Program-made: the position numbers and the translations under genes | Notes under the pieces: model-generated | Databases searched by the model: none | Seen by the model: the letters and a program-made list of their open reading frames with translations, nothing else | What the model was told of the DNA's origin: nothing | Source of the DNA: an uncultured Roseateles sp. | GTDB lineage: Bacteria; Pseudomonadota; Gammaproteobacteria; Burkholderiales; Burkholderiaceae_C | Direction: 5' to 3' | NCBI RefSeq assembly: GCF_945956965.1 | Contig: NZ_CAMFJS010000001.1 | Span: 62,001 to 126,000 of the forward strand | DNA length: 64,000 nt | Part shown: piece after piece, positions 47,109 to 55,842 of the stretch | Layout of the letters: each line of letters starts with the position of its first letter | Numbering within the stretch: position 1 is the first letter of the stretch

Positions 47109-47750
47109 ATGCGCAGCATGAATTCGTCAGTGAACAAGCCCAATTCCCTCAATGCCGCCTTCCTGACGGCGGAAAACCTGCGCCTCGATGTCGGTGGACG
47201 CGCCTTGCTGAATGACTTGAGTTTTGCGCTGCAAGCTGGCTTGAGCTTGGTCCGCGGTGGCGATGGTCGCGGCAAGACCAGCTTGCTGCGCTTGATGGCC
47301 GGGGTTTTGGCGCCCAGCAGCGGACAGCTTCGTCGGCGCGAAGGCCTATCTCTGTATTACCAGTGCCCGGAGTCCCCCGAGCACGATGCCATTCCCGCGC
47401 AAGCATGGCTGGCGGCGCTGCGGCCTAGCTATCCCGCCTGGCGCGCCGCCGACGAGGCTGAATTGATTGAGGCGCTGGGCTTGGCGGAACACATGGCCAA
47501 GCCGATGTACATGCTGTCCAGCGGCAGCCGCCGCAAACTGGGCTTGCTGGCTGCGGCGCTTTGCGGCGCCCAACTGGTTCTGCTGGATATGCCTTATGCG
47601 GCGCTGGACGCGCGCTCCTGCCGCTGGGTGCACGATTTGTTGGGCCAGGCCTCGGCCAGCCAGACGCAAGCCTGGGTGCTGGCAGATTACGAGTTAGCTG
47701 CACCCTTGGCGGGCCTTCAACTGGCGGCGCTGATCGACTTGGGGGATTGA
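47109..47750 (+). CDS. ABC transporter ATP-binding protein (CcmA-like) with altered Walker B
   Basis: About 213 residues, the size of a small ABC ATPase. Walker A is GGDGRGKTSLL and the signature is LSSGSRRKLGLL. Walker B reads LVLLDMPYAALD, so Met stands in place of the catalytic Glu. Residue order resembles CcmA, the haem exporter ATPase, but no ccmB or other permease gene is near. The lost Glu suggests slow or no ATP hydrolysis. ATG 47109 and ATG 47118 are both possible starts. It is divergent from the parD-like gene and shares its operator region. Confidence 0.78.
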   Translation: MRSMNSSVNKPNSLNAAFLTAENLRLDVGGRALLNDLSFALQAGLSLVRGGDGRGKTSLLRLMAGVLAPSSGQLRRREGLSLYYQCPESPEHDAIPAQAWLAALRPSYPAWRAADEAELIEALGLAEHMAKPMYMLSSGSRRKLGLLAAALCGAQLVLLDMPYAALDARSCRWVHDLLGQASASQTQAWVLADYELAAPLAGLQLAALIDLGD

Positions 47751-47763
47751 GCGGGCGAGGCTG

Positions 47764-48774
47764 CTACCAAGTCGAGCGATGGTCCTCGGTCACGCCGAGC
47801 AGATCGCTGACCGCGTAGGGCGCTGCGTCAGCCGCAGGTTTGACCCAGCCGCTGAACGTACCGATGGGCTGGATGTACCGGCTCGCGGCGATGAGCAAAT
47901 TGCGATTCTGCTGGCGTGCGCCCTCGGGGCTGAAGCGCAGATCCAGCAGCCCGTCTGCCGTGCTGACGCGCCAAGGCTTGAGCGGCTGCTGGGCATCAAA
48001 CTCGAAGTGAGCCGCTCCAAGAGGAATGAGTCCCCCGTTCAGCCACAAGGAGTTTTCATTGCCGCCGAAGTAGCCGTTTTGCAGATTGAAGCCCACGTCC
48101 GGCCGATGCGCGCATGCCCAGCGCCATTCGGTGTGGCGGGCTAGAAGGCCGTTGGAGCTGTCGATGCTGGCCCAAGCATCGTCCAACTGCAAAGTTTGAC
48201 CTTGGACTTGCACCTGGCCGCGCACCGGCAGAGCCGAGCTTTTTTGGGTGGCATGCGCCACCCCGCCTGCGCCTATGCTGCCCACGGCCAGCAGCCAGGG
48301 GGCAGTGGCAGACAGGTCCATCTCCACCTGCAGCGTCAAGGCCGAGGTCTTGACCTTCACCTGCATGCAATCCGGGGCCGAGTGCTCAAAACTCAGCTGA
48401 GTGCTCGGTCCCTGGAACCAGGCCAGGGCGCCAGTGACCGGCGCATCTGACAACTGGCATTGCAGGCCAGGCAAGCCGTCCTGACTCCAGTCGGCCAGCA
48501 AGCGCTTGTTTTTGCGATCAAAGACGTAGGCAAACGCGGTGCAGGTCCAACCCACATCAACGATGGCCAGGCCTATGAACACCGCTTCATTGCCAAGGCC
48601 CAGGTATTGCCAGCGCTTGTGGTGAAAGCGGCGCCACAGCGCCGAGCGCTTGAAGGGCGCGCGCAGCCCGCGCCAGTCCACTTGGGCAATGCGCCCAGCG
48701 TAGCGGCCGCTGGCAGGGGCGCCATCGGCCACCACGCTGGGTGGTGGGGCGGGCAGTGTGCTGAGGCTCTTCAT
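47764..48774 (-). CDS. DUF2804 family protein
   Basis: About 336 residues without signal peptide. HHKRWQYLGLGNEAVFIGLA and HTEWRWACAH, then GYFGGNENSLWLNGGLIPL, are typical of the DUF2804 family, whose function is unknown. A beta-rich lipocalin-like fold is likely from the pattern (inference). It is the last gene of the cluster that starts with the beta-helix lipoprotein. ATG 48774 (MKSLSTL) is chosen over the frame start at 48792. Confidence 0.82.
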   Translation of the reverse strand: MKSLSTLPAPPPSVVADGAPASGRYAGRIAQVDWRGLRAPFKRSALWRRFHHKRWQYLGLGNEAVFIGLAIVDVGWTCTAFAYVFDRKNKRLLADWSQDGLPGLQCQLSDAPVTGALAWFQGPSTQLSFEHSAPDCMQVKVKTSALTLQVEMDLSATAPWLLAVGSIGAGGVAHATQKSSALPVRGQVQVQGQTLQLDDAWASIDSSNGLLARHTEWRWACAHRPDVGFNLQNGYFGGNENSLWLNGGLIPLGAAHFEFDAQQPLKPWRVSTADGLLDLRFSPEGARQQNRNLLIAASRYIQPIGTFSGWVKPAADAAPYAVSDLLGVTEDHRSTW

Positions 48775-48828
48775 GCTTGGCCCCTCATGCAAAGCTTCGC
48801 AGCCGGGCCTGAGCGTTCACGCGCTGCC

Positions 48829-51156
48829 TCAATCCAGCACCACCTGCGCCTTGCCCACCGGCACCCGCACCCGTTTGACCGAGGCGACAGGCGTTGTGGG
48901 TGCCGCACCAGCGCTCAAGGGCGCCATCTTCTTGAAGTCGCACACCAACTCGGTCTTGCTCAGGTTCACCACGGCATAGCCTTGCGCATTGGAATCGGCA
49001 TAGCTCAGCCATGGGTTGTTGGCAGTGGGCGGCTCGCCGGTGGTGCTGTTGGCAAAGGGGTTCATGCGCTTGACCACTTCGGCGGCGGGCACAAAGCCAA
49101 TTGGGATGCCCAGGGCCTTGGACAAGCTGTCGGCGATCAGTAGATACAGCGTCGAGCAGGCGGTTGACTTGCTTGCACCCGACAGACGCGCATTGGTGGC
49201 GGCAATGGTGTCACCCATATGGCCATTCAAGGTTTCGTCGAAGGTGTTGATGGGTGCTGTGCTGAGGCCCGGCGTGGGCTGCACGGCGGCCAGCGGAATC
49301 AAGCCAGCGCCGATGGCGGCCATCACCGCTGCCTGAATGGCCGCGGTATTGCTCAGGTCGGTCACGCCCGAAGCCATGGCAATGGCGGCGGAGAGCATCT
49401 GAATGGCGATGTCCTCGCAAGCCACTTCATTGACCACGACCAAGGGCTTCACGGCCGCAAAAGCGGGTGAGCTGGCGGCGCCCACAAAGTAGCTGAAGAG
49501 CGAGTTGCTGGAGATGCCCGCCGTCACCAGATCCACCATCACCGGCTTGGGGCTGGCGGCATTGAAGTCGTCCATCACCGTGCCGGCAAAGAAGGCATGG
49601 ATGTCGCCCGTCACCGCCACCACATTGCTGATCTTGTTCGTAGCCAGGTGGGCCATCAGCTGCTTGCGCTCGCCGTTATAGCCGTCCCATTGGTCGGCAT
49701 TGAGGACAAAGCGGGTCTTCAGCGCAGCCGGTGCGGTGGGTAGCTTGGCGCCGTCCACAATCATCTTCAGCAGCGAGGTCTCATTGCCCCAGATCTTCCA
49801 CAAGGCGGTGGAGCTCTTCATCGTCTCCATCCACCACTGGCGCTGCGCGGTGCCCAGCACGCTGACCAGCGTCATCTCGTCGGGCAGGCCAAGCTTTTTG
49901 GCGGCGTCGATCTTCTGCGCTTCGATGCCGGCCAGGGTGGTCTCAGGCACCATGTAACGCGCACCAATCTGGCCTAGCGGCTTGCCGTCTAGGGGGCTGG
50001 GGGCCGCTTCGGGGATCAGATGGTCAGCGCGGTAGAGGCGCTGGTCCGTCATCACCAAGTGCATCAGCTTGCCGAACTTGAGGTCGCGGTAGATGCGGAT
50101 ATTGCTGATACCGTAGCCGGCGTCCAGCGTGAAGCTGATGTCGGCCGGCATGAACTCGAACCAGGCCTGGCTGGCCGAGAGGCGGCGCGAGGTCTGAACG
50201 GTGTTGTCTGCAGCCCCCGTGCCGGCATTGAAGCTGCCGTTGTCGTAGGTGGAGCGGTCTTGCCAGCAGTCGTCAGAGAACTCGTGGTCGTCCCAGATGG
50301 CGACGAAGGCGAAGCGCTCATGCAGGGCTTGCAGGCGCGGGTCGCTGCGATAGCGTTTGTACAGATAGCGGTAGTCGGCCAGGCTGCTGGCATATTTGCC
50401 GCCGCTGGGCAGGCTCGCGCCATTGGGCAAGACCAGGGCGCTGTGGGCGGCTTCCACGCCGCCGGCTTGGTAGTCGGCGCCAACGGCCTCGTAGATGTAG
50501 TCGCCCAGGTGGACGACGAAGTCGATGTCTTCCTTCACCAGGCTGCTCAGGCCGGCCCAGTGGTTGACGCTCCAGTCCTGGCAGGCCATATAGGCGAACT
50601 TCAGGTTGCTGATATCTGCATCCGCCGCGGGCGCGGTCTTGAAGCGGCCGACCTTGGAGCGCGCGTCGCCTGCGGTGAATTGGTAGTAGTAGGTGGTACC
50701 CGATTGCAGGCCGCGGATGCGGTGGCGCAAGGTGTTGTCGTAGAGGGCGTAGACCGGCACTTCGACATCGGCGGCGAGGCTGCCGCTCAGTGCCGTGTCG
50801 CTGCCCAGGGCGGCCGAATTGTCGGCGTTGCTGATGCGCAGGCGCACGCTGAAGTTGGCGGGCGTGCCGGCGCTCAGCACATCATCCGCTGCGGCCGGCA
50901 CCACGCGCGCCCACAGCAGGACACCGTCGCTCTTGGGGTCGCCCGAAGCCACGCTTTGCGGGAACTTGTAGGCGCCGCTGGCGGCTGGGGTGGCCGGCAC
51001 GGGCTGGTCGGTGCCAGGGAAGGTGGGTGGCAGGGGCACGATGGCCTCGCCGTCTGAGCCACCGCCGCAGCCGCTCAAACCTGTGAGTACTGACGAGGCG
51101 GTGATGAGGGCGCCAGCTTGCGCGACCGATTTGCGAAGAAAACTGCGTCTGTCCAT
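48829..51156 (-). CDS. PhoD-like alkaline phosphatase/phosphodiesterase, Tat-exported
   Basis: 775 residues with a twin-arginine signal (MDRRSFLRKS) and a Cys-Gly-rich end of the signal (LSGCGGG) that could be a lipobox. The PhoD N-terminal domain (FPQSVASGDPKSDGVLLWAR) precedes the metallophosphatase core with LGDYIYEA, AIWDDHEFSDDC and VTGDIHAFF. It is about 200 residues longer than usual PhoD; the addition (about 580-775) is Ala/Thr-rich and has no known motif. It may cleave a phosphate ester or phospholipid head group in the periplasm. Confidence 0.9.
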   Translation of the reverse strand: MDRRSFLRKSVAQAGALITASSVLTGLSGCGGGSDGEAIVPLPPTFPGTDQPVPATPAASGAYKFPQSVASGDPKSDGVLLWARVVPAAADDVLSAGTPANFSVRLRISNADNSAALGSDTALSGSLAADVEVPVYALYDNTLRHRIRGLQSGTTYYYQFTAGDARSKVGRFKTAPAADADISNLKFAYMACQDWSVNHWAGLSSLVKEDIDFVVHLGDYIYEAVGADYQAGGVEAAHSALVLPNGASLPSGGKYASSLADYRYLYKRYRSDPRLQALHERFAFVAIWDDHEFSDDCWQDRSTYDNGSFNAGTGAADNTVQTSRRLSASQAWFEFMPADISFTLDAGYGISNIRIYRDLKFGKLMHLVMTDQRLYRADHLIPEAAPSPLDGKPLGQIGARYMVPETTLAGIEAQKIDAAKKLGLPDEMTLVSVLGTAQRQWWMETMKSSTALWKIWGNETSLLKMIVDGAKLPTAPAALKTRFVLNADQWDGYNGERKQLMAHLATNKISNVVAVTGDIHAFFAGTVMDDFNAASPKPVMVDLVTAGISSNSLFSYFVGAASSPAFAAVKPLVVVNEVACEDIAIQMLSAAIAMASGVTDLSNTAAIQAAVMAAIGAGLIPLAAVQPTPGLSTAPINTFDETLNGHMGDTIAATNARLSGASKSTACSTLYLLIADSLSKALGIPIGFVPAAEVVKRMNPFANSTTGEPPTANNPWLSYADSNAQGYAVVNLSKTELVCDFKKMAPLSAGAAPTTPVASVKRVRVPVGKAQVVLD

Positions 51157-51172
51157 GATGGCCTCGTGGGGG

Positions 51173-52666
51173 TCAGAATTGATAGTTCAGCTGCACGCCG
51201 AAGGTCTTGGCGGTGCTTTCGTAATTGCCGCGCACCGTGGAGTAAGCGCAGCTGCAGGGTTGGATGCCGGCGCCGTCGTCGGTGGCGCTCATCGGGGCAT
51301 CCTTGAGCTTCACATAGCCGAAGGACAGATCCACGCTGGCTTGCTTGTTGATGGCGACATTCGCGCCCAGGGCGTACCAGGTGCGGTCGGAGTCAGGCAG
51401 GGCCGGGCTGCGATAAACCGCATCCACCGGAGACTTGTCGTAGGACACGCCCGCGCGCAGCATCAGCGCCGGGTTGACGCGCCAGTTCGCACCGGCCGAC
51501 AGGCGCCAGGAGTCCTTCCAATGCTCGGCCGTCACCGACGGTGCGGCCGTGCTGTCGAAGTCGATGCGCAGGGTTTGCAGCAGCGAATAGCGGTACCAAG
51601 TGGCATCCGCCATCACGGCGAAGCGGCTGTCGATCTGGTGGAAGGCGTGCATGGACAGCGAGTCCGGCGTCTTGACCGACAGCGAGGCGCCCGAATCGTT
51701 GTGGTCCAGCTTGCTGTGACCATCGCCCGGCTTGCCGGTGATGGCGGCCAGCACGGTGGGCGGCAGGGTGCTGGGCTGCGTCCAGTCGGCATTGCCCTTG
51801 AGGGTATGCGCAATGCTGCCGCGCCAGGCCAGGCCCAGCCGGGTTTGCTCGCTCAGTTCCCACATCAAGGCGAGGTTGGGGCCGAAGGCCCAGCTATCGC
51901 CTTTCACGCGGATCGAACCATCAAAGGAAGCGTCGCCAAAGACCTGTGCGGCTTGCTGGCGCAATTGCAAGGCCAGGCCCGGCGCGCCACCCAGCGCGGC
52001 TTGCTGGGCCGCGGCCATCAAACCGCTGGCGTAGACGGAGCCATAGGGCACGGCGCGGGTCAGATCACCCTCCATGCGCTGGGCCGTGATGCCGAAAGCC
52101 AGAGACACGGCCTTGCTGGGCTTCCAGGCGACGTTGGGGTTGATGGCGATGGACTTCAGGTCCACCGCATTGAGGTTGTAGCGGCCGCCCCAAGACGGCG
52201 CGTATTCCAGCTTGGCGCCAAAAGGCACGAAGACGCCAGCGCCGAAAGTCAGTGTGTCGGAGTACTGGTAGCTGGCGTAGAGATGGGGCACCACCGCCGT
52301 GCTGGTGATGGCCTGGGTGTCGCCAGCGCGCGAGATGGGCACGGGCTGGAAGCCCGAACCGGGCAGGGAAATGACGGAGCCTTGATCGACGAACTTGATG
52401 TCGGCCTTGACGTAGTCGATCACGCCCGAGAAGCGCAGGCCGGACAAGCGTGTGATGGCCGCTGGGTTGGCGAAGAGGGCGCTGGCGTCATCGCCCTCGG
52501 CGCCGTTGGCATTGGCCGTGCCTTCGCCGGCAGCGCTTTGGGTGCCAAAGCGGTAGCCGGCCGCTTGGGCCTGGTCCAGGGGCATGAAAAGCGCCAGGCC
52601 GCTGGCGATCAATGCGGCCAAAACATGGGGGCGGGGGAGGGCGTGAGCCTGGGTGGATCTGGCCAT
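51173..52666 (-). CDS. FadL/OmpP1-type outer-membrane transport protein
   Basis: 497 residues with signal peptide (about 1-35), then the FadL hatch sequence AAGEGTANANGAEGDDASAL and FANPAAITRLSG, and barrel strands to the end FGVQLNYQF. FadL proteins pass hydrophobic compounds such as fatty acids or aromatics through the outer membrane. AGGAGA lies 7 bases before the ATG. The gene is 16 bases after the PhoD gene start on the same strand and so in one operon. Confidence 0.93.
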   Translation of the reverse strand: MARSTQAHALPRPHVLAALIASGLALFMPLDQAQAAGYRFGTQSAAGEGTANANGAEGDDASALFANPAAITRLSGLRFSGVIDYVKADIKFVDQGSVISLPGSGFQPVPISRAGDTQAITSTAVVPHLYASYQYSDTLTFGAGVFVPFGAKLEYAPSWGGRYNLNAVDLKSIAINPNVAWKPSKAVSLAFGITAQRMEGDLTRAVPYGSVYASGLMAAAQQAALGGAPGLALQLRQQAAQVFGDASFDGSIRVKGDSWAFGPNLALMWELSEQTRLGLAWRGSIAHTLKGNADWTQPSTLPPTVLAAITGKPGDGHSKLDHNDSGASLSVKTPDSLSMHAFHQIDSRFAVMADATWYRYSLLQTLRIDFDSTAAPSVTAEHWKDSWRLSAGANWRVNPALMLRAGVSYDKSPVDAVYRSPALPDSDRTWYALGANVAINKQASVDLSFGYVKLKDAPMSATDDGAGIQPCSCAYSTVRGNYESTAKTFGVQLNYQF

Positions 52667-52777
52667 GGGGAAGTCTCCTGCGAGTAGGTGTCAAGCCGCT
52701 CGCGATCCAAGAAGAACGCGAGGGCGGCTTGAGCGAGGCGTAATTGCTTGCCGCTTAGATGGGGCGTGAGGCCCAGT

Positions 52778-54016
52778 TCAGTGGCAGGACGGCAGAGTCA
52801 GTTGATTGATCCAGTCTTTCACCAAGGCATTGCCTTCGGTGTGATTGACGTGGCGGCCGATCACCGGCATCACATCACCGGTCGTGGTGTGGCTGATGCG
52901 ATAGAGTAACAAGGAGGCGTCGGCCTGGCCGGGCTCAATGCCATACATATACGGTGCGCCGGGGCCGCCATAGGCCAGCGGCTTCTTGCACACGCCCCAC
53001 TGCGAGGTGGAGGGGCTGGTGCTGCCCACCGTGTTGATGTCCAGCATCAGGCCGGTCTGGAAGGCTGCGCCGCGTGAGCTGTGGCAGTGGGCGCAGTTGA
53101 CGTCCAGATAGGCCTTGGCGCGGGCTTCCAGGGTTTGCGTGGTGTCGCGCCAATCCGCATTGGCCGGCACGTTGGCGATGCCAGGGAAGCCCGACAGCAG
53201 CTTCAGTTCATCCCAGTACACCAGTTGGTTCTTGGTGATGCTGGCACTGTAGGCGTAGTTCTTGTTCAAATTGCGCGGCTTGGGGCCAATGGGCAAGATG
53301 CCCTGGCCGCCAGCGGACTGGGTGGCGTGGCATTGCTGGCAGCTCTGCGCATTGGGGACACCGTAGACGAACTTCTCATTCGCGCCAGCCGCGCCCACCA
53401 GTTCCAGCTTGACGTCAGCGCCGCCGATCTTGAGCTTGGCGTCCTTCTGATCCGCATCCCACAGATAGGGCAGGCCGGACCAAGTGCCGTTGGGCTGCAA
53501 AACCAGCACGCGCGTTTCGATCAGCACATTGTTGGCCAGATCAATCGAGTCCCCTTGCACGGTCTGCGTTTGCCGCGCCACGGCGCTGTAGGCGGCATCG
53601 GTGCCGGTGGCCTTGGGGTAGTAGAAGGTTTTCATCATGGCCGAGCCGATCGGGAATTCGATCGAACCGTCAGCCTTGTAGCTGATCTGCTTGCCTGGCG
53701 GCACATAGAGGGCGCGCAGCTTGAAGGAGTAATCAGAGAACAACGGGGTGTTGAGGTCGTAGGGCACGACGTTCTTGTTCAAGCTGAGCTTCTTGCCGTC
53801 GCTGATGACAAAGTGCCAATCCGAGAGTTTGTCGGGCGCGGTGCTTTGCTCGAAGATTTTGACGGCCGGCTCGCTCGGCGCCGTGGGCGTGACGGGGGGC
53901 GTCGGCGTCTCGGTGGCCGTGTTGTCGCTGCCGCCGCAGCTGACGAGCAGGCCCATGCCCAGCATGGCCGCGGTAATCCAGGCGAGTTGCTTGGGCTTGA
54001 TTGTGTTGAATCTCAT
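52778..54016 (-). CDS. Di-haem c-type cytochrome lipoprotein (SO2930 type)
   Basis: About 412 residues with lipobox LVSC followed by a Thr/Pro linker. Two haem-binding sites are seen, CQQCH (about 255) and CAHCH (about 318). YDLNTPLFSDYSFKLRALYV and the region FPIGSAMMKTFYY are typical of the SO2930/TIGR03806-type family. That family occurs in pairs with a beta-helix protein (here the next gene upstream) and its function is unknown. Start ATG 54016 gives a normal lipoprotein signal. Confidence 0.88.
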   Translation of the reverse strand: MRFNTIKPKQLAWITAAMLGMGLLVSCGGSDNTATETPTPPVTPTAPSEPAVKIFEQSTAPDKLSDWHFVISDGKKLSLNKNVVPYDLNTPLFSDYSFKLRALYVPPGKQISYKADGSIEFPIGSAMMKTFYYPKATGTDAAYSAVARQTQTVQGDSIDLANNVLIETRVLVLQPNGTWSGLPYLWDADQKDAKLKIGGADVKLELVGAAGANEKFVYGVPNAQSCQQCHATQSAGGQGILPIGPKPRNLNKNYAYSASITKNQLVYWDELKLLSGFPGIANVPANADWRDTTQTLEARAKAYLDVNCAHCHSSRGAAFQTGLMLDINTVGSTSPSTSQWGVCKKPLAYGGPGAPYMYGIEPGQADASLLLYRISHTTTGDVMPVIGRHVNHTEGNALVKDWINQLTLPSCH

Positions 54017-54172
54017 CTTGTTGTCTCCTGAGGGGCATGTGGCATCCGGCTCAGCGTTCATCCCCGTGGAGCGTCGGCTGGGGCCGATTCTTGCTCACCG
54101 GGGAACGCCTGAGCGGCCACACGCATTGCAGTCAAAGTAGGTCGGTGCGGGCGGATAGTCCTGGCCTGTGGC

Positions 54173-55588
54173 TCAGGGCAGACCGGTCACCTTGGGCATG
54201 CTGATGCTGCAATTCATGCGTTCGGGGAAGGGGAATATGGGCGAGCTGGACAAGCCCTGCATCAGGGCAACCAAGTCCAGATCGATGTTCTCGTAAGAGA
54301 TCTGGCCCGGCACGGTCAGCGTGTCAATCACGTTATCTTTTGAGCACACCTGCAGATTGCCGGTGTACTTGCCGCCTTGACCCTGGCTACCCGTCGTGCC
54401 GGTGGCCACGTCCACGATGCCGTCCCAGACCACGGCGGGGAAGCGCTGGGGCAAGTTGTTGCTCTTCAGGTAGGCAAAGAGCCCGTCGACCAAGGGGCCC
54501 AAGTTGGCCGGATCTGCAAATTCAGCCGTTGGTGAACTGCCGAAATCGCTGATCTTGTTGTTGTGGGCGTAGAAGCCGCGCAGATGTGGGTCGTAGACCT
54601 TGGCGTCGTAGGCGAACTGGGTGGCTTGGAAGCTGATGGCCAGCACGGCGGCCGTCTTGTGCTTGGTGATGGTGTTGTCATGCACCTCGGTGTTCTGCGA
54701 GGCCAGCACCATCACGCCGGTGCCAGGCGGCACGGCGGTGACGAAGCCGGTGGCATTGGCGGCCGTGGGCAGGTTGTTGTCGATGATCTTGTTGTTGCGA
54801 ACGATGGTGCCGTCGTTGGTGGCAAAACGGTAGGTGCCGGGCAGGGCGAAAACCAAAATGCCGCCGGTGTTGTCGTGCACATAGTTCTGCTCGACGATGG
54901 CATTGCGGGAGTTCTCGATCTCGATGCCGGCGACGTTGTAGTAAACATCATTGCCAACCACGCGAATATTTTTGGACTGGCCCACATATACCCCGGCATC
55001 CCGGGTGCCGATGGCCTTGCTGTTGATGATGGTCACGTTGTCGCAGGCCACCGGGTAGAGGCCGTAGGCCATGCGCGAGGTCTTCACCGGGTCGGTGGTC
55101 CACTCGGCGCGCACTGTGTCCATCAACACATCGGTGGAGTTGGAGACCATGATGGCGTCGCCCACCGCGTCTTCCACCGCGAATTTGCGCAAGGTCACTG
55201 TCTTGACGAAGCGAGCCTCCAGCCCGTTGGTCTCGGCCGCATCCTTGAAGGACAAGATGGTGTTGGTGGCGGGATCAGCGCCATTGCCTGCGCCCAGCAC
55301 CGTCACGTTGTTGACGCTCAGTTTGAGCGTTCGGTTGAACACATACTTGCCCGCGGGCAAGGTGATAGTGTCGCCCTCACGGGCCCGGAAGAAGATCGTG
55401 TTGAGATCTTCGGAATTCATCTGCGCCGCAGTGACCACGGTGCCTGCGACAGTGGCCGGCGGCGCCGGTGCTGGGGCCGGCGGGGCTGTTGGAGTGGGCG
55501 CGGGCGTGAGGGTGGAACTGCCTCCACCGCATGCCGCGAGTCCCAAGGCAAGCGCGGCCACCAGCCAGGGTGTGCGAGGGTTTTTCAT
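54173..55588 (-). CDS. Parallel beta-helix repeat lipoprotein (SO2929/TIGR03805 type)
   Basis: About 471 residues. Lipobox LAAC is followed by a Pro/Ala/Thr linker of ~40 residues, then right-handed parallel beta-helix turns (NVTVLGAGNG; DNVTIINSKAIGTRDAGVYV; NIRVVGNDVYYN; IEIENSRNAIVEQNYVHDNT). This matches the TIGR03805-type family that forms a pair with the di-haem cytochrome. Beta-helix proteins often bind or cut polysaccharides, but no catalytic residues can be assigned here. ATG 55588 is the start; the longer frame has no signal sequence at its beginning. First gene of the - strand cluster, divergent from the AraC gene. Confidence 0.88.
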   Translation of the reverse strand: MKNPRTPWLVAALALGLAACGGGSSTLTPAPTPTAPPAPAPAPPATVAGTVVTAAQMNSEDLNTIFFRAREGDTITLPAGKYVFNRTLKLSVNNVTVLGAGNGADPATNTILSFKDAAETNGLEARFVKTVTLRKFAVEDAVGDAIMVSNSTDVLMDTVRAEWTTDPVKTSRMAYGLYPVACDNVTIINSKAIGTRDAGVYVGQSKNIRVVGNDVYYNVAGIEIENSRNAIVEQNYVHDNTGGILVFALPGTYRFATNDGTIVRNNKIIDNNLPTAANATGFVTAVPPGTGVMVLASQNTEVHDNTITKHKTAAVLAISFQATQFAYDAKVYDPHLRGFYAHNNKISDFGSSPTAEFADPANLGPLVDGLFAYLKSNNLPQRFPAVVWDGIVDVATGTTGSQGQGGKYTGNLQVCSKDNVIDTLTVPGQISYENIDLDLVALMQGLSSSPIFPFPERMNCSISMPKVTGLP

Positions 55589-55725
55589 CAGATCATTCCT
55601 TCTTTGGGTGCGTGACGGCCATTGACAATGACCGGCTTGATTCGCGAACAGCCTGAACGGCTGAACTTGTCTTGTTTTGAGGAGTACGAACGGCTGGATT
55701 ATTTGGTGTGCCGATTGTTCTGGCT

Positions 55726-55763
55726 TTGTCACAATCTGCCACGCCACAGTCACTTGGTGACAA
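55726..55763. promoter_or_regulatory. Candidate operator between beta-helix and AraC-type genes
   Basis: TTGTCAC (55726-55732) and GTGACAA (55757-55763) form a 7-bp inverted repeat with a 24-base spacer in the divergent 254-base gap. The half-sites are 31 bases apart, three helix turns, so they face the same side. The adjacent AraC-type protein is the natural binder. Confidence 0.45.
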
Positions 55764-55842
55764 TTAAGGTGAAATACTTAGGCCTGCAGCGCGCTGGAGA
55801 GACGCGCTGCATCGCGCAGCCTAGATCGCTCAAAAAAGAAGA

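Noticed and set aside
50990-52687. 565-codon frame on the + strand
   Set aside because: Opposite the PhoD and FadL genes, rich in Gly/Ala/Val/His without structure typical of real proteins.
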